Of a stretch of 45,557 nucleotides of DNA, positions 34,709-43,809 are shown one piece after another. Numbering within the stretch: position 1 is the first letter of the stretch; the number at the start of each line of letters is the position of its first letter. Source of the stretch: Marinomonas foliarum (GTDB lineage: Bacteria > Pseudomonadota > Gammaproteobacteria > Pseudomonadales > Marinomonadaceae); contig NZ_QPJQ01000039.1 in NCBI RefSeq assembly GCF_003337275.1, positions 1-45,557 of the forward strand. Reading direction: 5' to 3'. The notes beneath the pieces were generated by a model, which was given only the letters and a program-made list of their open reading frames with translations, had not been told where the DNA came from and did not search any database. A program made the translations under genes and the position numbers.

Positions 34709-35851
34709 ATGTCTTACCAAATTTACTCTCATGTATTGCCTAGCGCGACACCGGGAACTCAACGTGTGTTAAAAGCCCATCACTTTGGTGAAGCGGGTGC
34801 GCGACCTAAAGTCTATTTTCAGGCGGGGCTGCATGCGGATGAATGGCCGGGCTTTTTGGTACTTAACACCTTGCTAAGAAAATTGAAGAAAGCCGATGAA
34901 GAAGGCTTGATTCAAGGGGAAATAGTGATTGTACCTGTGGCGAACCCGATAGGTTTGGCGCAGAACTTTCATGGTTATATTCCTGGACGCTTTGCCTTTT
35001 CTGATGGCGGCGGCAATTTTAACCGCAACTGGCCCCAGTTAGGCGCGAAAGTAGAAAAACGCATTAAGGGCGATGTGACCGGCGATATTCAAAGTAATAT
35101 CGAATTAGTTCGCCAAGCAATTCACGACGAGCTGGTACTGTTGCCAGAAACCACCGAACTTCAAGGTATGAAGAAAACCTTGTTGGCTCTGTCTATGGAC
35201 GCAGACGAAGTGCTCGATTTACATTGTTCGGGCGAAGCCAGCATGCACGCCTATGTGGCGCAAGAATTCGAAAGTCATTTTACACCCTTGTTAGCGTTAC
35301 TCGGGGCAAAAGTCGGTTTGTCTGAACTGGAAACCGGTGCCGCCTCGTTTGACGAAACCAATGTCAGCGTGTGGCGGGATTTAAAAGCCCATTATGCCCA
35401 TTTGATTCCTTGGGGAAGTCGCTCTTTAACGGTAGAATTACGCGGCGAGAACGATATATCCAATGAGTTTGCTCAGCAAGATGCGCAAGCCTTGTTCGAT
35501 TACCTTGTGCTGCGAGAAGTGATTGCAGGCAAACCACCTGTGATTGATGACAGCCAAGTCGAATATTATCCATTGGATGCCATGGATTTAGTCAAAGCGC
35601 CGTGTGCTGGCATTGTCTGCTATCACAAAGCCATTGGCGACGCAGTAGAAGAAGGTGAGGTGATTGGTGAAGTCGTGAACCTGATGGACGACGACGTTGA
35701 GACCTCCAGTTATCCTTTGATCTCACGCACCAATGGCGTATTTTTCGCCCGAGTACAACGACGTTTGGTGGTGTGTGGCGAATCTATTGCCAAGATCGCC
35801 GGTAGAGAACACCTTGCGTTTCGTGAAATTGGCCATCTATTTGAAGACTAG
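34709..35851 (+). CDS. succinylglutamate desuccinylase/aspartoacylase family zinc hydrolase
   Basis: A 380-aa M14-like hydrolase. Zinc ligands are H42 and E45 (LHADEW) and H172 (LDLHCSG); the substrate-binding NRNW (105-108) and catalytic E243 (TVELRGEN) are present. A C-terminal lipoyl/barrel-like part (about 285-380) follows the catalytic domain, as in the AstE/AspA family. GAGGTG lies before the ATG at 34709. It is divergent from ynjBCD and upstream of a helicase (30 bp) and an oxygenase (10 bp). It is related to, but not within, the doe operon, so it could not be called DoeB on context. Confidence 0.9.
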   Translation: MSYQIYSHVLPSATPGTQRVLKAHHFGEAGARPKVYFQAGLHADEWPGFLVLNTLLRKLKKADEEGLIQGEIVIVPVANPIGLAQNFHGYIPGRFAFSDGGGNFNRNWPQLGAKVEKRIKGDVTGDIQSNIELVRQAIHDELVLLPETTELQGMKKTLLALSMDADEVLDLHCSGEASMHAYVAQEFESHFTPLLALLGAKVGLSELETGAASFDETNVSVWRDLKAHYAHLIPWGSRSLTVELRGENDISNEFAQQDAQALFDYLVLREVIAGKPPVIDDSQVEYYPLDAMDLVKAPCAGIVCYHKAIGDAVEEGEVIGEVVNLMDDDVETSSYPLISRTNGVFFARVQRRLVVCGESIAKIAGREHLAFREIGHLFED

Positions 35852-35881
35852 CGCTTTGAAGATTTACAAGGCAAAACTATT

Positions 35882-38188
35882 TTGATTCAAGCTCAACCTA
35901 ATACTGACGTGACGTCCTCGTTAACCGATGAGCAGCAAAGCGTTGTTCATCACGATCTTTCGTTGCCAGCAAAAGTCATCGCCGTAGCGGGCGCGGGTAA
36001 AACCACCACCTTAATTTCTCGTATCGAGCATCTGTTGGCTCAGGGTGTGGATCCGTCGCACATTGGCGTGTTTATGTTTAACAAAAGCGCGCAAGAGGAA
36101 TTTTCCGAGCGTTTGAGCAAGCGACTCATGAGTGCTGGGCATTTGCGTTCACCAAGCGTGATGACCTTTCATGCCTTTGGTATGAAGTTTTGCCGCCGCT
36201 TAGAACAGCAAGGTTGGCTAGCGAGTGCCAAGTTAATTACCGACGATTTTAGTTTGGTAAAAATGTTACGCGAGGCGTTACAGCGTTTGGTTCGCAATGG
36301 TGAGAAAATCGCTATTTTAGACGAGAAAGATTGGCTAGAAGATGTCTTGTTGTTTGTCGATCAAGTGAAAGCTTCTGACCAACCTGCGCAGATCGTTTTT
36401 GAAGCTTTGGGCTGGTCTAACGAACGTAAGTTTTTCCCAGCGTTATATGATGAGTTAGAAAAACTGCGCAAGCGTAATAACATACGCTTTTTTGCCGATT
36501 TACTCAGCGACCCTTATGAATTAATCAGTGAATTAGACGAAGCTGAACGCGTGAGAGTGCGTGGTTTGGTGCCGGATTTTCGTTACTTGCTAATTGACGA
36601 GTTTCAAGACATTAACCCTTGCCAATACGAATTGCTCAAGCTGCTTTATCCAGTGCCTTGCCAATGGATGATTGTCGGCGATGTTCAGCAGTGTATTTAT
36701 GAATGGCGCGGTGCTAGTCCAGAGATTATGGCGAGTCAGTTTGATCAAGACTTTTCAAACGTAGCGACTTATCCGTTGAGCACCAGTTTTCGTTTTGGCC
36801 ATGCCGTCGGTTTAATGGCGTCGAGCGTGATCAGTGAAAACGATCCTGATGCCTTGGTGATTGGCGCTGGCGAGCGCACGCGAGTGTCTTTTGCCCGCGC
36901 TCCGAAAACGGGTAAGGCGTTGTTGGGGGAGCTCAAATCTTGGGTTGATGAAGGTCGTGCATTGAGCGATACCGCGGTATTGGTGCGCTTGTACAGTGAC
37001 ATGGTGCCAGTGCAACTAGCCTTGATGCACAAGGGCGTGCCGTATCAATTACATGGTGACTCGCCATTGTTGGAAAACCGCCAAATTCGCATGCTAATGG
37101 CGTATCTGGCGGTGATTGCTGGTGGTTTGGAAACGTCGAACACCTTCTTCCATCCTGACGATATTGAATACTTGCTGACGGTGCCGAGCCTTGGTGGTTC
37201 TATGGCGCAGCGCAAAACCTTGATTCAACAAGCGAAACAGTCTCCGCATTTGTTGCCGCAGATTATCGAATCTGTGGCTGATGCCACGGATGGCTGGCGT
37301 GCTAAAAAACTCTACGAACGTGCTGATTGGTTGCGCAGCTTAGGCATTTATCGCACCGATCCGGGGCAAGGCTTAGCGCATACCTTGGAGAAACTGGGCA
37401 TTTATCGTTATTTCGAAAGCACCAGCAGCAAAGATATTCAGACCCAAGAAAAGATCGCCACCTGCGATGCCTTTATGGCCTATGTGCGAGGCGTAGGCGG
37501 TGATGCCAAGTCGATCTTGGAACAACTTGCCACCCTGAATGAAAAGCAAACGGACGATGTTCACGGCGTGCATTTGATGACGATTCATAAGTCGAAAGGC
37601 TTGGAGTTCGATCAGGTGCTATTGTCTGGCTTACAAGAAGGCCGCTTCCCGTATTATGACGAGGATTTGAGCGCCATAGACAAGCAGGCCGCCAGTGATA
37701 TGGCATCGGAACGACGTTTGTTTTATGTGGCCATTACGCGGGCAAAACAGAAGTTAGTCCTGCTCGAATCCCCAAGTGCTGATGAGCACAAACGTATGAA
37801 ACAGGGTGACATTCCCCGTACTGCGTTGAAAAGCTTGTCCTTGTCGCGTTTTGTGTTCGAAGCGCAGCCGTACGCGGTGAGCCATATTTGTGAAGCTTGG
37901 TACAGTGAAAATACTGGCACGCAAATTGATACGGAGAAAGGTTCGGTGTTTCAGCGCTATTTAAATGCGGTTGATCCTTCGCCTGCTTTAACCTTTCGCC
38001 ATCGTGTAGAAGGTAAGAGTCTATTACAGCCCGGCGACAAAGTCCGTCACGACCAATTTGGTCAGGGCGTTGTTGTCCGACAAGAGCGAGACGCCAAGCA
38101 AATGATTTTCGTGGATTTTGGTGAAATGGGTCTAAAGCGCTTTAATCCCAAGCATACACAACTTATAAAATTGTCTTCCAGAGCTTAA
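35882..38188 (+). CDS. UvrD/Rep-family ATP-dependent helicase
   Basis: The 768-aa SF1A helicase has motif I AGAGKTTT (36-43), Ia FNKSAQEEF and FHAFG, II LLIDEFQDINP, III GDVQQCIYEWRGA, IV VLVRLYSD, V VHLMTIHKSKGLEFDQVLLSGLQEGRFP and VI RRLFYVAITRAK. The C-terminal 50 residues have a Tudor-like PGDKVRHDQFGQGVV, as in PcrA/UvrD tails. The start is TTG at 35882, with AAGG 10 nt upstream; no better ATG precedes motif I. It is shorter than UvrD by little; a role in repair or plasmid/phage restart is not decided. Confidence 0.93.
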   Translation: MIQAQPNTDVTSSLTDEQQSVVHHDLSLPAKVIAVAGAGKTTTLISRIEHLLAQGVDPSHIGVFMFNKSAQEEFSERLSKRLMSAGHLRSPSVMTFHAFGMKFCRRLEQQGWLASAKLITDDFSLVKMLREALQRLVRNGEKIAILDEKDWLEDVLLFVDQVKASDQPAQIVFEALGWSNERKFFPALYDELEKLRKRNNIRFFADLLSDPYELISELDEAERVRVRGLVPDFRYLLIDEFQDINPCQYELLKLLYPVPCQWMIVGDVQQCIYEWRGASPEIMASQFDQDFSNVATYPLSTSFRFGHAVGLMASSVISENDPDALVIGAGERTRVSFARAPKTGKALLGELKSWVDEGRALSDTAVLVRLYSDMVPVQLALMHKGVPYQLHGDSPLLENRQIRMLMAYLAVIAGGLETSNTFFHPDDIEYLLTVPSLGGSMAQRKTLIQQAKQSPHLLPQIIESVADATDGWRAKKLYERADWLRSLGIYRTDPGQGLAHTLEKLGIYRYFESTSSKDIQTQEKIATCDAFMAYVRGVGGDAKSILEQLATLNEKQTDDVHGVHLMTIHKSKGLEFDQVLLSGLQEGRFPYYDEDLSAIDKQAASDMASERRLFYVAITRAKQKLVLLESPSADEHKRMKQGDIPRTALKSLSLSRFVFEAQPYAVSHICEAWYSENTGTQIDTEKGSVFQRYLNAVDPSPALTFRHRVEGKSLLQPGDKVRHDQFGQGVVVRQERDAKQMIFVDFGEMGLKRFNPKHTQLIKLSSRA

Positions 38189-38198
38189 GGAACACCTA

Positions 38199-39155
38199 AT
38201 GTCTATACCGTTAATTGATCTGTCGAAACTGATTGATGAGAACGAATCTGTTCGTCAGAGCGAAATTAAAGCCTTAGATAAGGCATGTCGTGAAATTGGT
38301 TTCTTTTACCTAACCAACACAGGCATCCCAAAAGAATTGATGGCCGCGCTGATGCGCGAAGCCAAGCGTTTTTTCAATCAGCCGCAAGACGTAAAAAACG
38401 CCATCGACATAAAAAACAGCATTAACCATCGTGGTTACGGCAATATTGGTGAAGAGCAGCTCGACGAAGTGAACCAAGGGGACTGGAAAGAAACCTTTGA
38501 TATGGCGTTGGACTTTCCTAAAGATCACCCTTTGGTGATTAAATATCCGACGGCGTACGGCCCTAATCAGAACCCAAGCAATCCTACTACGCTTGAAGTG
38601 CTGCAAGAATACTATGTAGAGGCTTTTCAAGTAGCGCAAAAACTACTGACTGCCATGGCGCAAGCCTTGTCTTTAGAGGATGACTTCTTTACGCGCGGCT
38701 TTAAAGATCACGTGACTGTTTTGCGAATGATTCATTATCCGCCACGTCCAGCCAACGACCATGACAATGGTGCGGGTGCGCATACGGATTACGGCTGTGT
38801 CACCTTATTATTGCAAGATCAGATTGGTGGCCTGCAGGTGAAAAATCGCCAAGGTGAATGGGTGGATGCAACGCCAATAGATAATGCCTTAGTCGTGAAT
38901 ATCGGCGATTTGATGCAGCGTTGGACTAACGACGAATACGTTTCCACCGCGCATCGAGTGCGTGCTTCATTGCCAGATGTACATCGCTATTCTTTCCCAT
39001 TCTTTGTGGAACCCGATTACGAAACGAATGTTGAGTGCGTACCTAGCTGTGCGACCGCTGACAAACCGGCGAAATACGATGGGATCTTGAGTGGCGACTG
39101 GATTCAGTCTCGTTTTGATGCGACTTATGCGTATCGAGAAAAAGAACAAGCTTAA
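38199..39155 (+). CDS. isopenicillin N synthase-like 2-oxoglutarate/Fe(II) oxygenase
   Basis: The 318-aa oxygenase belongs to the IPNS/2OG-Fe(II) family. Iron ligands are H195, D197 (AHTDYG) and H252 (STAHRV); R263 with S265 (RYSF) forms the co-substrate anchor. The N-terminal IPLIDLSKL and REIGFFYLTNTGIP are typical of the DIOX_N domain. AAGGAAC lies 6 nt before the ATG at 38199, 10 bp after the helicase. Substrate not inferable; family members oxidise small molecules, pyrimidines and gibberellin-like ligands. Confidence 0.92.
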   Translation: MSIPLIDLSKLIDENESVRQSEIKALDKACREIGFFYLTNTGIPKELMAALMREAKRFFNQPQDVKNAIDIKNSINHRGYGNIGEEQLDEVNQGDWKETFDMALDFPKDHPLVIKYPTAYGPNQNPSNPTTLEVLQEYYVEAFQVAQKLLTAMAQALSLEDDFFTRGFKDHVTVLRMIHYPPRPANDHDNGAGAHTDYGCVTLLLQDQIGGLQVKNRQGEWVDATPIDNALVVNIGDLMQRWTNDEYVSTAHRVRASLPDVHRYSFPFFVEPDYETNVECVPSCATADKPAKYDGILSGDWIQSRFDATYAYREKEQA

Positions 39156-39207
39156 TTCAGGAAACAGGTCGTAGATCTAGCGCTTAATGGTTAAAGAGGA
39201 ATCTATT

Positions 39208-39240
39208 ATTAAAAATGACCGCTAGGCGGTCATTTTTAAT
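39208..39240. terminator. bidirectional terminator overlapping the amidotransferase stop
   Basis: A perfect 15-bp stem (39208-39222 with 39226-39240) closes on a 3-nt loop. On both strands it ends in a T tract. The stop codon of the minus-strand gene (39222-39224) lies at the loop and its last codons are in the stem, so coding and terminator overlap. Confidence 0.9.
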
Positions 39241-40007
39241 AATTCAGACAAGGGATGGATTTTGTAGACTTGATCTTTGATTTTGGCAATGTGTCCCGCA
39301 GGAACTTGAACCCAGCTGGCGCCAGAATAGTCGAGTGGTTCTGAGCCAATGACTATGTGCTTTTCAAATTGCTTGTAGTACAAGCTTGGGGCTTGTTCAT
39401 CACTTGAAAAACGAATGGCTGTGATCTCTGTGCCATCTGAAAGCACAGCGGTAAAACGCAGCGGATCTTGTATGTTTTTTACTTTCATCATGTCGAGAAT
39501 TTGCGCTAAGGTTGTCTCAATCGCATGCTCTGGATTCGTCTCTAAGCCATTGGCAATCATCAATAAGAAAATCACTTCTGAATCGGTTGCTCCATGGCGA
39601 TGGCTATAAAGGTGCTCTGGAATCATACGATCCAGTTGCCAGCGCAAAGATTCATAGCCGCCAATTTGTCCGTTGTGCATGAATAGCCAGTTTTTGTAAC
39701 TAAATGGATGGCAGTTAGAACGGTTGGTTTCTGTGCCAGTAGACGAGCGCACATGAGCGAAAAATAAACCACTTTTAATGTGTTTTGCTAGGCTTTTTAA
39801 ATTGCTATCACTCCAAGCAGGTAAGACTTCATGGTACAGGCCCGGCTCTTCTCGCTCATCGTACCAACCAAGACCAAAGCCGTCAGCATTTACTGTGACC
39901 TCCGACTTTCTGGCACTTAAACTTTGATGAATTAAAGAGTGCTCTTGCTTAAAAAGCAACGATTCAAGATAAACAGAATCACCTTGATACGCCATCCAAC
40001 GACACAT
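39222..40007 (-). CDS. class II glutamine amidotransferase (YafJ-like)
   Basis: A 261-aa Ntn-type amidotransferase. After removal of Met1 the nucleophile is Cys2 (MCRWMAYQGD). The family landmarks GFGLGWYDER, FFAHVRSSTGTETNRSNCHPFSYKNWLFMHNGQIGG and ATDSEVIFLLM are present. E. coli YafJ and such stand-alone proteins are putative glutamine amidotransferases; the acceptor is not known. GGAGAAAATC lies before the ATG at 40007. The last six residues (LLKMTA) are encoded inside a terminator stem. Confidence 0.94.
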   Translation of the reverse strand: MCRWMAYQGDSVYLESLLFKQEHSLIHQSLSARKSEVTVNADGFGLGWYDEREEPGLYHEVLPAWSDSNLKSLAKHIKSGLFFAHVRSSTGTETNRSNCHPFSYKNWLFMHNGQIGGYESLRWQLDRMIPEHLYSHRHGATDSEVIFLLMIANGLETNPEHAIETTLAQILDMMKVKNIQDPLRFTAVLSDGTEITAIRFSSDEQAPSLYYKQFEKHIVIGSEPLDYSGASWVQVPAGHIAKIKDQVYKIHPLSELLKMTA

Positions 40008-40029
40008 GATTTTCTCCTGGGAATGAAAA

Positions 40030-40050
40030 GGGGAAGTAAGTTACTTCCCC
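40030..40050 (-). terminator. terminator of the chemoreceptor gene
   Basis: GGGGAAGTAA (40030-40039) and TTACTTCCCC (40041-40050) are perfect mirror arms. On the minus strand the stem is followed by TTTTC, 36 bp after the stop at 40086. Confidence 0.75.
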
Positions 40051-40085
40051 GAATTATCTTAATCTAAAAGCGCGCTACTGTGGAT

Positions 40086-41753
40086 CTATACTTTGAAATA
40101 ACTGATCTTTGCCGATAGCTGTGTTGCTAACGACGCTAGCTGCCCAGCTGAGTTACTAATCGAGTGAATCGATGTAGTGGTTCGTGAGGCGATTTCAGTA
40201 ATGTTCTCTACGTTGCGGCTGACATCTGCGGTAACAGAAGCTTGCTCTTCTGCTGTGGCCGAAATGCGGTCATTCATATCGCGGATCTTGGTAACAGAAA
40301 GGTTGATATTCTGTAACGATTTTTCCTCATGCTTCACCTGGTTCACTGCATCAGTTGAACGCTGATGACTGGATGTCATGGCTTTTACCGCAGACGATGT
40401 GCCAGTTTGCAGTAGAGTAATCATTTTTTCAATTTCTTGTGTGGCGCTCTGAGTGTTCTGGGCAAGATGGCGCACTTCATCGGCCACCACCGCAAAGCCT
40501 CGTCCTTGTTCACCTGCTCGTGCTGCTTCAATCGCCGCGTTTAATGCGAGTAGGTTGGTTTGCTCAGCAATGCCCAAGATGGTATTCAGAATGGTGCTGA
40601 TTTCTTGGGTATTAGACTGTAGTTCATTAATGGTATCGGCCGAACTGGCAATTTCAGAGGCCAACTCTTCTATACTCTTAATGGTTGTTGTTACTATGGC
40701 TGTGCCTTCAGTCGCAGCGCTTTCGGCATCGTGTGCTGCCTGGCTCGCATCTGTAGTGGCTTCGGAAACATGAACCGCGGTAGATTGAAGTTCTTGTATT
40801 GCCTGAGAGACGAGGTTGGTTTCCTCTTGCTGGCGATCCACCATATCGGAAGACTCATCGGTGATTCGATTCAGGTCATTGGCAGCATTCGTGAGCATGG
40901 AGCTGGATTCCGCCACATCGTGCAAGATGCTACTGAGCTGTATAACAAGCTTATCCATTGCTGTTTCTAATAGGCCAATTTCATCTTTACGTGTGCTGGT
41001 AACTTGCGATTTAGCCAAGTTGCCAGCTGCAATATCTTCAGCGCGGCGAACGGCTCGGATAAGAGGTCGACAAATGCCGTTAACGATAATGATGCTGACG
41101 ATAAGGCCAATAGCGATAAGAATGGCAGCAAGTACACCGCTGGTATAAATAGTTTGGTCAAGCTTGCTGCTTTGTGCTTTTGCAACGGTATCGTTGTAGT
41201 CGTTAATCGCAGTAATGATTTCTTCCATCTGCGCATTAACGGTAATCAGGCTTTCTTCGGCTTCTTTACGGAATTTGTTGGCTTTTAGTGTATTAAGTTT
41301 TTCCCACCAATTGTAGGTCTCTGTGCTGGATGCTAGGAAAACTTCTTGCTGTTCTTCTAATACCCTGATTTGTTCAAATAAACCTTCTAGACCATCGTGG
41401 ACTGGCATAGTGGCCAGTATGCTTTTTACATTTTCAATACTGGTGAGCAGTTCGCCAGTATAGGTTTTGAATTTATTCGCCGACTCGGTAACTTGCTCTA
41501 CGCCATAACCACCAATGGATTTGGCGATTGATACTTGGAAAAAACCTCGTTCAAATTCAACTGATTGTTGTAGTAAAAGCTGACGGCTCTTTTCTAAATT
41601 TTTAACTAGTAGGAGGCTTTGAGAGGAAAGGCTTTGTAATTCGGAGGAGACAGATTTACTGGTTAAAGCGGAGCTGATACTAATTCCTACAATAACCAGT
41701 GAAAACAAGGCAATAAGCGACAATATTTTTGTGCGCACGGACAGTTTTAACAT
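40086..41753 (-). CDS. methyl-accepting chemotaxis protein
   Basis: A 555-aa chemoreceptor. Membrane helix 1 is at about 8-30, followed by a periplasmic four-helix-bundle-like domain (~30-185), membrane helix 2 (~190-215), HAMP ([25 protein letters not shown]) and a long cytoplasmic signalling domain. The hairpin tip has the invariant [32 protein letters not shown]. Start: ATG at 41753 gives [11 protein letters not shown]; an upstream TTG at 41789 adds 12 residues and has no ribosome site. There is no C-terminal pentapeptide for CheR/CheB tethering. The ligand is unknown. Confidence 0.93.
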   Translation of the reverse strand: MLKLSVRTKILSLIALFSLVIVGISISSALTSKSVSSELQSLSSQSLLLVKNLEKSRQLLLQQSVEFERGFFQVSIAKSIGGYGVEQVTESANKFKTYTGELLTSIENVKSILATMPVHDGLEGLFEQIRVLEEQQEVFLASSTETYNWWEKLNTLKANKFRKEAEESLITVNAQMEEIITAINDYNDTVAKAQSSKLDQTIYTSGVLAAILIAIGLIVSIIIVNGICRPLIRAVRRAEDIAAGNLAKSQVTSTRKDEIGLLETAMDKLVIQLSSILHDVAESSSMLTNAANDLNRITDESSDMVDRQQEETNLVSQAIQELQSTAVHVSEATTDASQAAHDAESAATEGTAIVTTTIKSIEELASEIASSADTINELQSNTQEISTILNTILGIAEQTNLLALNAAIEAARAGEQGRGFAVVADEVRHLAQNTQSATQEIEKMITLLQTGTSSAVKAMTSSHQRSTDAVNQVKHEEKSLQNINLSVTKIRDMNDRISATAEEQASVTADVSRNVENITEIASRTTTSIHSISNSAGQLASLATQLSAKISYFKV

Positions 41754-42036
41754 AGCGAATCCAATATTAAGAGTGGAAGAGAATGACAATAATTGAGCAA
41801 TAGTTATGCCAATTAAATTACATTACCTTACAGAAATAACGTCTGCTTATAGCTTTCTATGTATTGGTACTTACTTGTCCTGTTTTAGGTACTAATCTAG
41901 AAAGTGGGGGGTGGTGATACAGATTGGGTCATTTCTGTGTCATGTATTAGCCCGTTTTTCTTGTCTGAAATGTGCAAAAAAAGCGGCCAGCTCTTAAGAT
42001 AGCGTGAAATGGGAGTAAAGGTACAGAAATAATTTG

Positions 42037-42065
42037 AATTTACGCACTAATATAGTGCGTAAATT
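42037..42065 (-). terminator. inverted repeat downstream of hisI
   Basis: AATTTACGCACTA (42037-42049) and TAGTGCGTAAATT (42053-42065) form a perfect 13-bp stem with a 3-nt loop. It follows the hisI stop by 14 bp. On the minus strand only a weak T-rich stretch follows, so it may be a terminator or a stabilising hairpin. Confidence 0.6.
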
Positions 42066-42079
42066 GTGGGGAGGAGAGT

Positions 42080-42484
42080 CTATTGTGGCGCGGACTTTAC
42101 AACCACTTCATTTCCTTCGACAGTGAAGAAAAAGCAGTCTCGACGGTTGGTGTGGCAAGCAGGGCCTTTTTGATCTACTTGAATAAGTATCGCATCACCA
42201 TCGCAATCAAATGACATAGACACCAATGTTTGACGATGCCCTGAACTTTCGCCTTTGCGCCAATAGGTTTGACGAGAGCGAGACCAATAACATACTTGGC
42301 CTGTTTCTAGGGTTTCACGAATGGATTTCTCGTTCATGTACGCCAGCATCAAGACTTCACCTGTATCGTGCTGTTGCGCGATAGCGGCGATCAAGCCATG
42401 TTCGTCTGTTTTTAGGTTAGCTAATACAGTGTCTAAAGAGAGTGTTTCGCCTTTGGCGAGGTTCTCGTATTCTTTTAAGCTCAT
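42080..42484 (-). CDS. hisI: phosphoribosyl-AMP cyclohydrolase HisI
   Basis: The 134-aa enzyme opens the purine ring of phosphoribosyl-AMP in histidine synthesis. The family core is TGEVLMLAYMNEKSIRETLETGQVCYWSRSRQTYWRKGESSGH, and the zinc-binding cysteines lie in FDCDGDAILIQVDQKGPACHTNRRDCF. It has no HisE domain, as in many proteobacteria outside the enterics. No other his gene is near; instead its start overlaps the stop of the PTPS-like gene by 4 bp (ATGA), so the two are translated together. Confidence 0.95.
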   Translation of the reverse strand: MSLKEYENLAKGETLSLDTVLANLKTDEHGLIAAIAQQHDTGEVLMLAYMNEKSIRETLETGQVCYWSRSRQTYWRKGESSGHRQTLVSMSFDCDGDAILIQVDQKGPACHTNRRDCFFFTVEGNEVVVKSAPQ

Positions 42485-43362
42485 GTTCTTGCCTTAAGTT
42501 TTTCTGAAATCGCGCCTTTACCAATGCCTTCAAAGCCGTGGGCTTCAATGTGCACACCTGGATTCTCTTCTGCTAATACATCGGCAATGTGTGCGGAAAG
42601 GGATTCGACTGTCGTATCACAATCCAACATGTAGACTTGATTGCTGTCTATCTTTAGCTCAAACAAGCCTTGCTGACTGGTGTAGCTAAAGCAGTGATAG
42701 CTCACGCCGTTTTCAGTCGCTTGGCTTATTAAGTCTTCTTGTGTACCTAAATAGATGTCTTCCCAACGCCTTGCCCAATCGTGTTCGATTGTTGCATTAC
42801 GTGCGCCATCGGCGTAAATCTCAACCGTAGAACGATGGCCATGAGCAATACGCTGGCAATTGCCTGCGTGCTTTTTCAAACCATGGCTGTATTGATACTG
42901 CGCGCCAGTGATGTGCTCTGGTGAAAAGCGCACGCTTACTGCTTCTAATTCCGCAGGCAGCAGGTTAAGAATTTGTGATTCAACCCATTTAGCCACGGCT
43001 TCAGGTGTGATTTCTGTCATTGGCAATACACAAATCGCTTGAGTTGGTGCATCACACTGAAATACACGCTTGTCGCTAGAGATTTCTTTGTTGTGGTCAA
43101 AATGAAATGACACGCGGTCATTTGCTAATGGTGTGACTGCTGATCCACTGTGCTCAGCAGGAATTGCCAGCATGTGATCAATGTGGTCATCGAGCCATTT
43201 CTTGATTTGTTTTTTAACGATGCTGAAATCACAAATCATGCTTTCATCGTTTAACTTGCCGGTCAGAACAATGTCTGTCTGCCAGCTTTCACCCAACAAA
43301 CCACGTGTGGCATCAAAGTAGGAAAAATCTACATGGGTTAGGTTTTTAACAAATAGCTTCAA
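42481..43362 (-). CDS. two-domain 6-pyruvoyl-tetrahydropterin synthase / QueD-like protein
   Basis: A 293-aa protein formed by two PTPS/QueD folds. In E. coli QueD a single domain holds the zinc ligands (His of AAHR, HGH), the Cys and the LDH. Here domain 1 (1-150) lacks HGH but keeps HIDHML (H60, H63) and PTQAICVLPMTEITPEAVAKW; domain 2 (~155-293) has SHGLKKHAGNCQRIAHGH, with H160, C169, H174, H176, but no clear LDH motif. The active-site parts are thus divided. The start is TTG at 43362, supported by AGGAG 7 nt upstream. Role: pterin or queuosine-precursor chemistry; the exact reaction is uncertain. Confidence 0.8.
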   Translation of the reverse strand: MKLFVKNLTHVDFSYFDATRGLLGESWQTDIVLTGKLNDESMICDFSIVKKQIKKWLDDHIDHMLAIPAEHSGSAVTPLANDRVSFHFDHNKEISSDKRVFQCDAPTQAICVLPMTEITPEAVAKWVESQILNLLPAELEAVSVRFSPEHITGAQYQYSHGLKKHAGNCQRIAHGHRSTVEIYADGARNATIEHDWARRWEDIYLGTQEDLISQATENGVSYHCFSYTSQQGLFELKIDSNQVYMLDCDTTVESLSAHIADVLAEENPGVHIEAHGFEGIGKGAISEKLKART

Positions 43363-43507
43363 CTCGCTACTCCTATGATTCTTAATGGTGCGTATCTTAC
43401 CGTAAATAGAAGCCGCGTTATAGCGCGATACTAAGAAGCAAAAGAGTAGGTGAGGGCGTAAGATAGTTAGTTGGATTTAAGTATTTGAAAATACATAAGA
43501 AAGGCGG

Positions 43508-43535
43508 TTGATATTTCGAATTGGCTGCGTATAAT
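43508..43535 (+). promoter_or_regulatory. ffs promoter
   Basis: TTGATA (43508-43513) and a perfect TATAAT (43530-43535) are 16 bp apart. Transcription would begin about 43542, leaving a ~24-nt leader before the mature 4.5S RNA, as in E. coli where RNase P removes it. Confidence 0.8.
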
Positions 43536-43565
43536 TGCGCCCCAAGGTCAACAGGCCTCCTTTAT

Positions 43566-43675
43566 GGTGTCTCTGCTGGTCCCCTCGCAACGATAAACCG
43601 TTAATCTGGTCAGGTCCGGAAGGAAGCAGCCACAGCGGTGGACTTGTGTGCCGAGGTGCGGCTGGTAGAGATGCC
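43566..43675 (+). ncRNA. ffs: signal recognition particle 4.5S RNA
   Basis: The Ffh-binding region is unmistakable: GGTCAGGTCCGGAAGGAAGC followed by AGCCACAG (about 43608-43634), with the symmetric and asymmetric loops of the SRP core. The ends GGTGTCTCT (43566-43574) and AGAGATGCC (43667-43675) pair, giving a 110-nt hairpin like the 114-nt E. coli RNA. It has its own promoter and lies divergent from the PTPS-like gene. Confidence 0.96.
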
Positions 43676-43809
43676 ACCTTAATCTCCCCCAATGTTCTAA
43701 ATTCTCTTTTTTTATACTTCAATACTTATTTAATCTTTTTGTGTTTCTATAAAACTCTTTTGATGCATTGTTGCGTCTTTCCTCACTGCTGAACATAAAC
43801 AACATCACT
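43676..43809. other. spacer downstream of ffs
   Basis: No gene is visible. A run of seven T residues near 43709-43715 may assist ffs termination, though no strong stem precedes it. If the recombinase below inserted at ffs, the attachment core should lie in the end of ffs or in this spacer. Confidence 0.5.

Noticed and set aside
34709..35851. Assignment of the AspA-like hydrolase as DoeB of ectoine degradation
   Set aside because: It is 11 kb from the doe operon, next to ynj genes, and an M20-type DoeB2 already fills that step.
43362..43500. preQ1 riboswitch before the PTPS-like gene
   Set aside because: Inspected for the compact C-rich hairpin plus A-rich tail of preQ1-I; not found.
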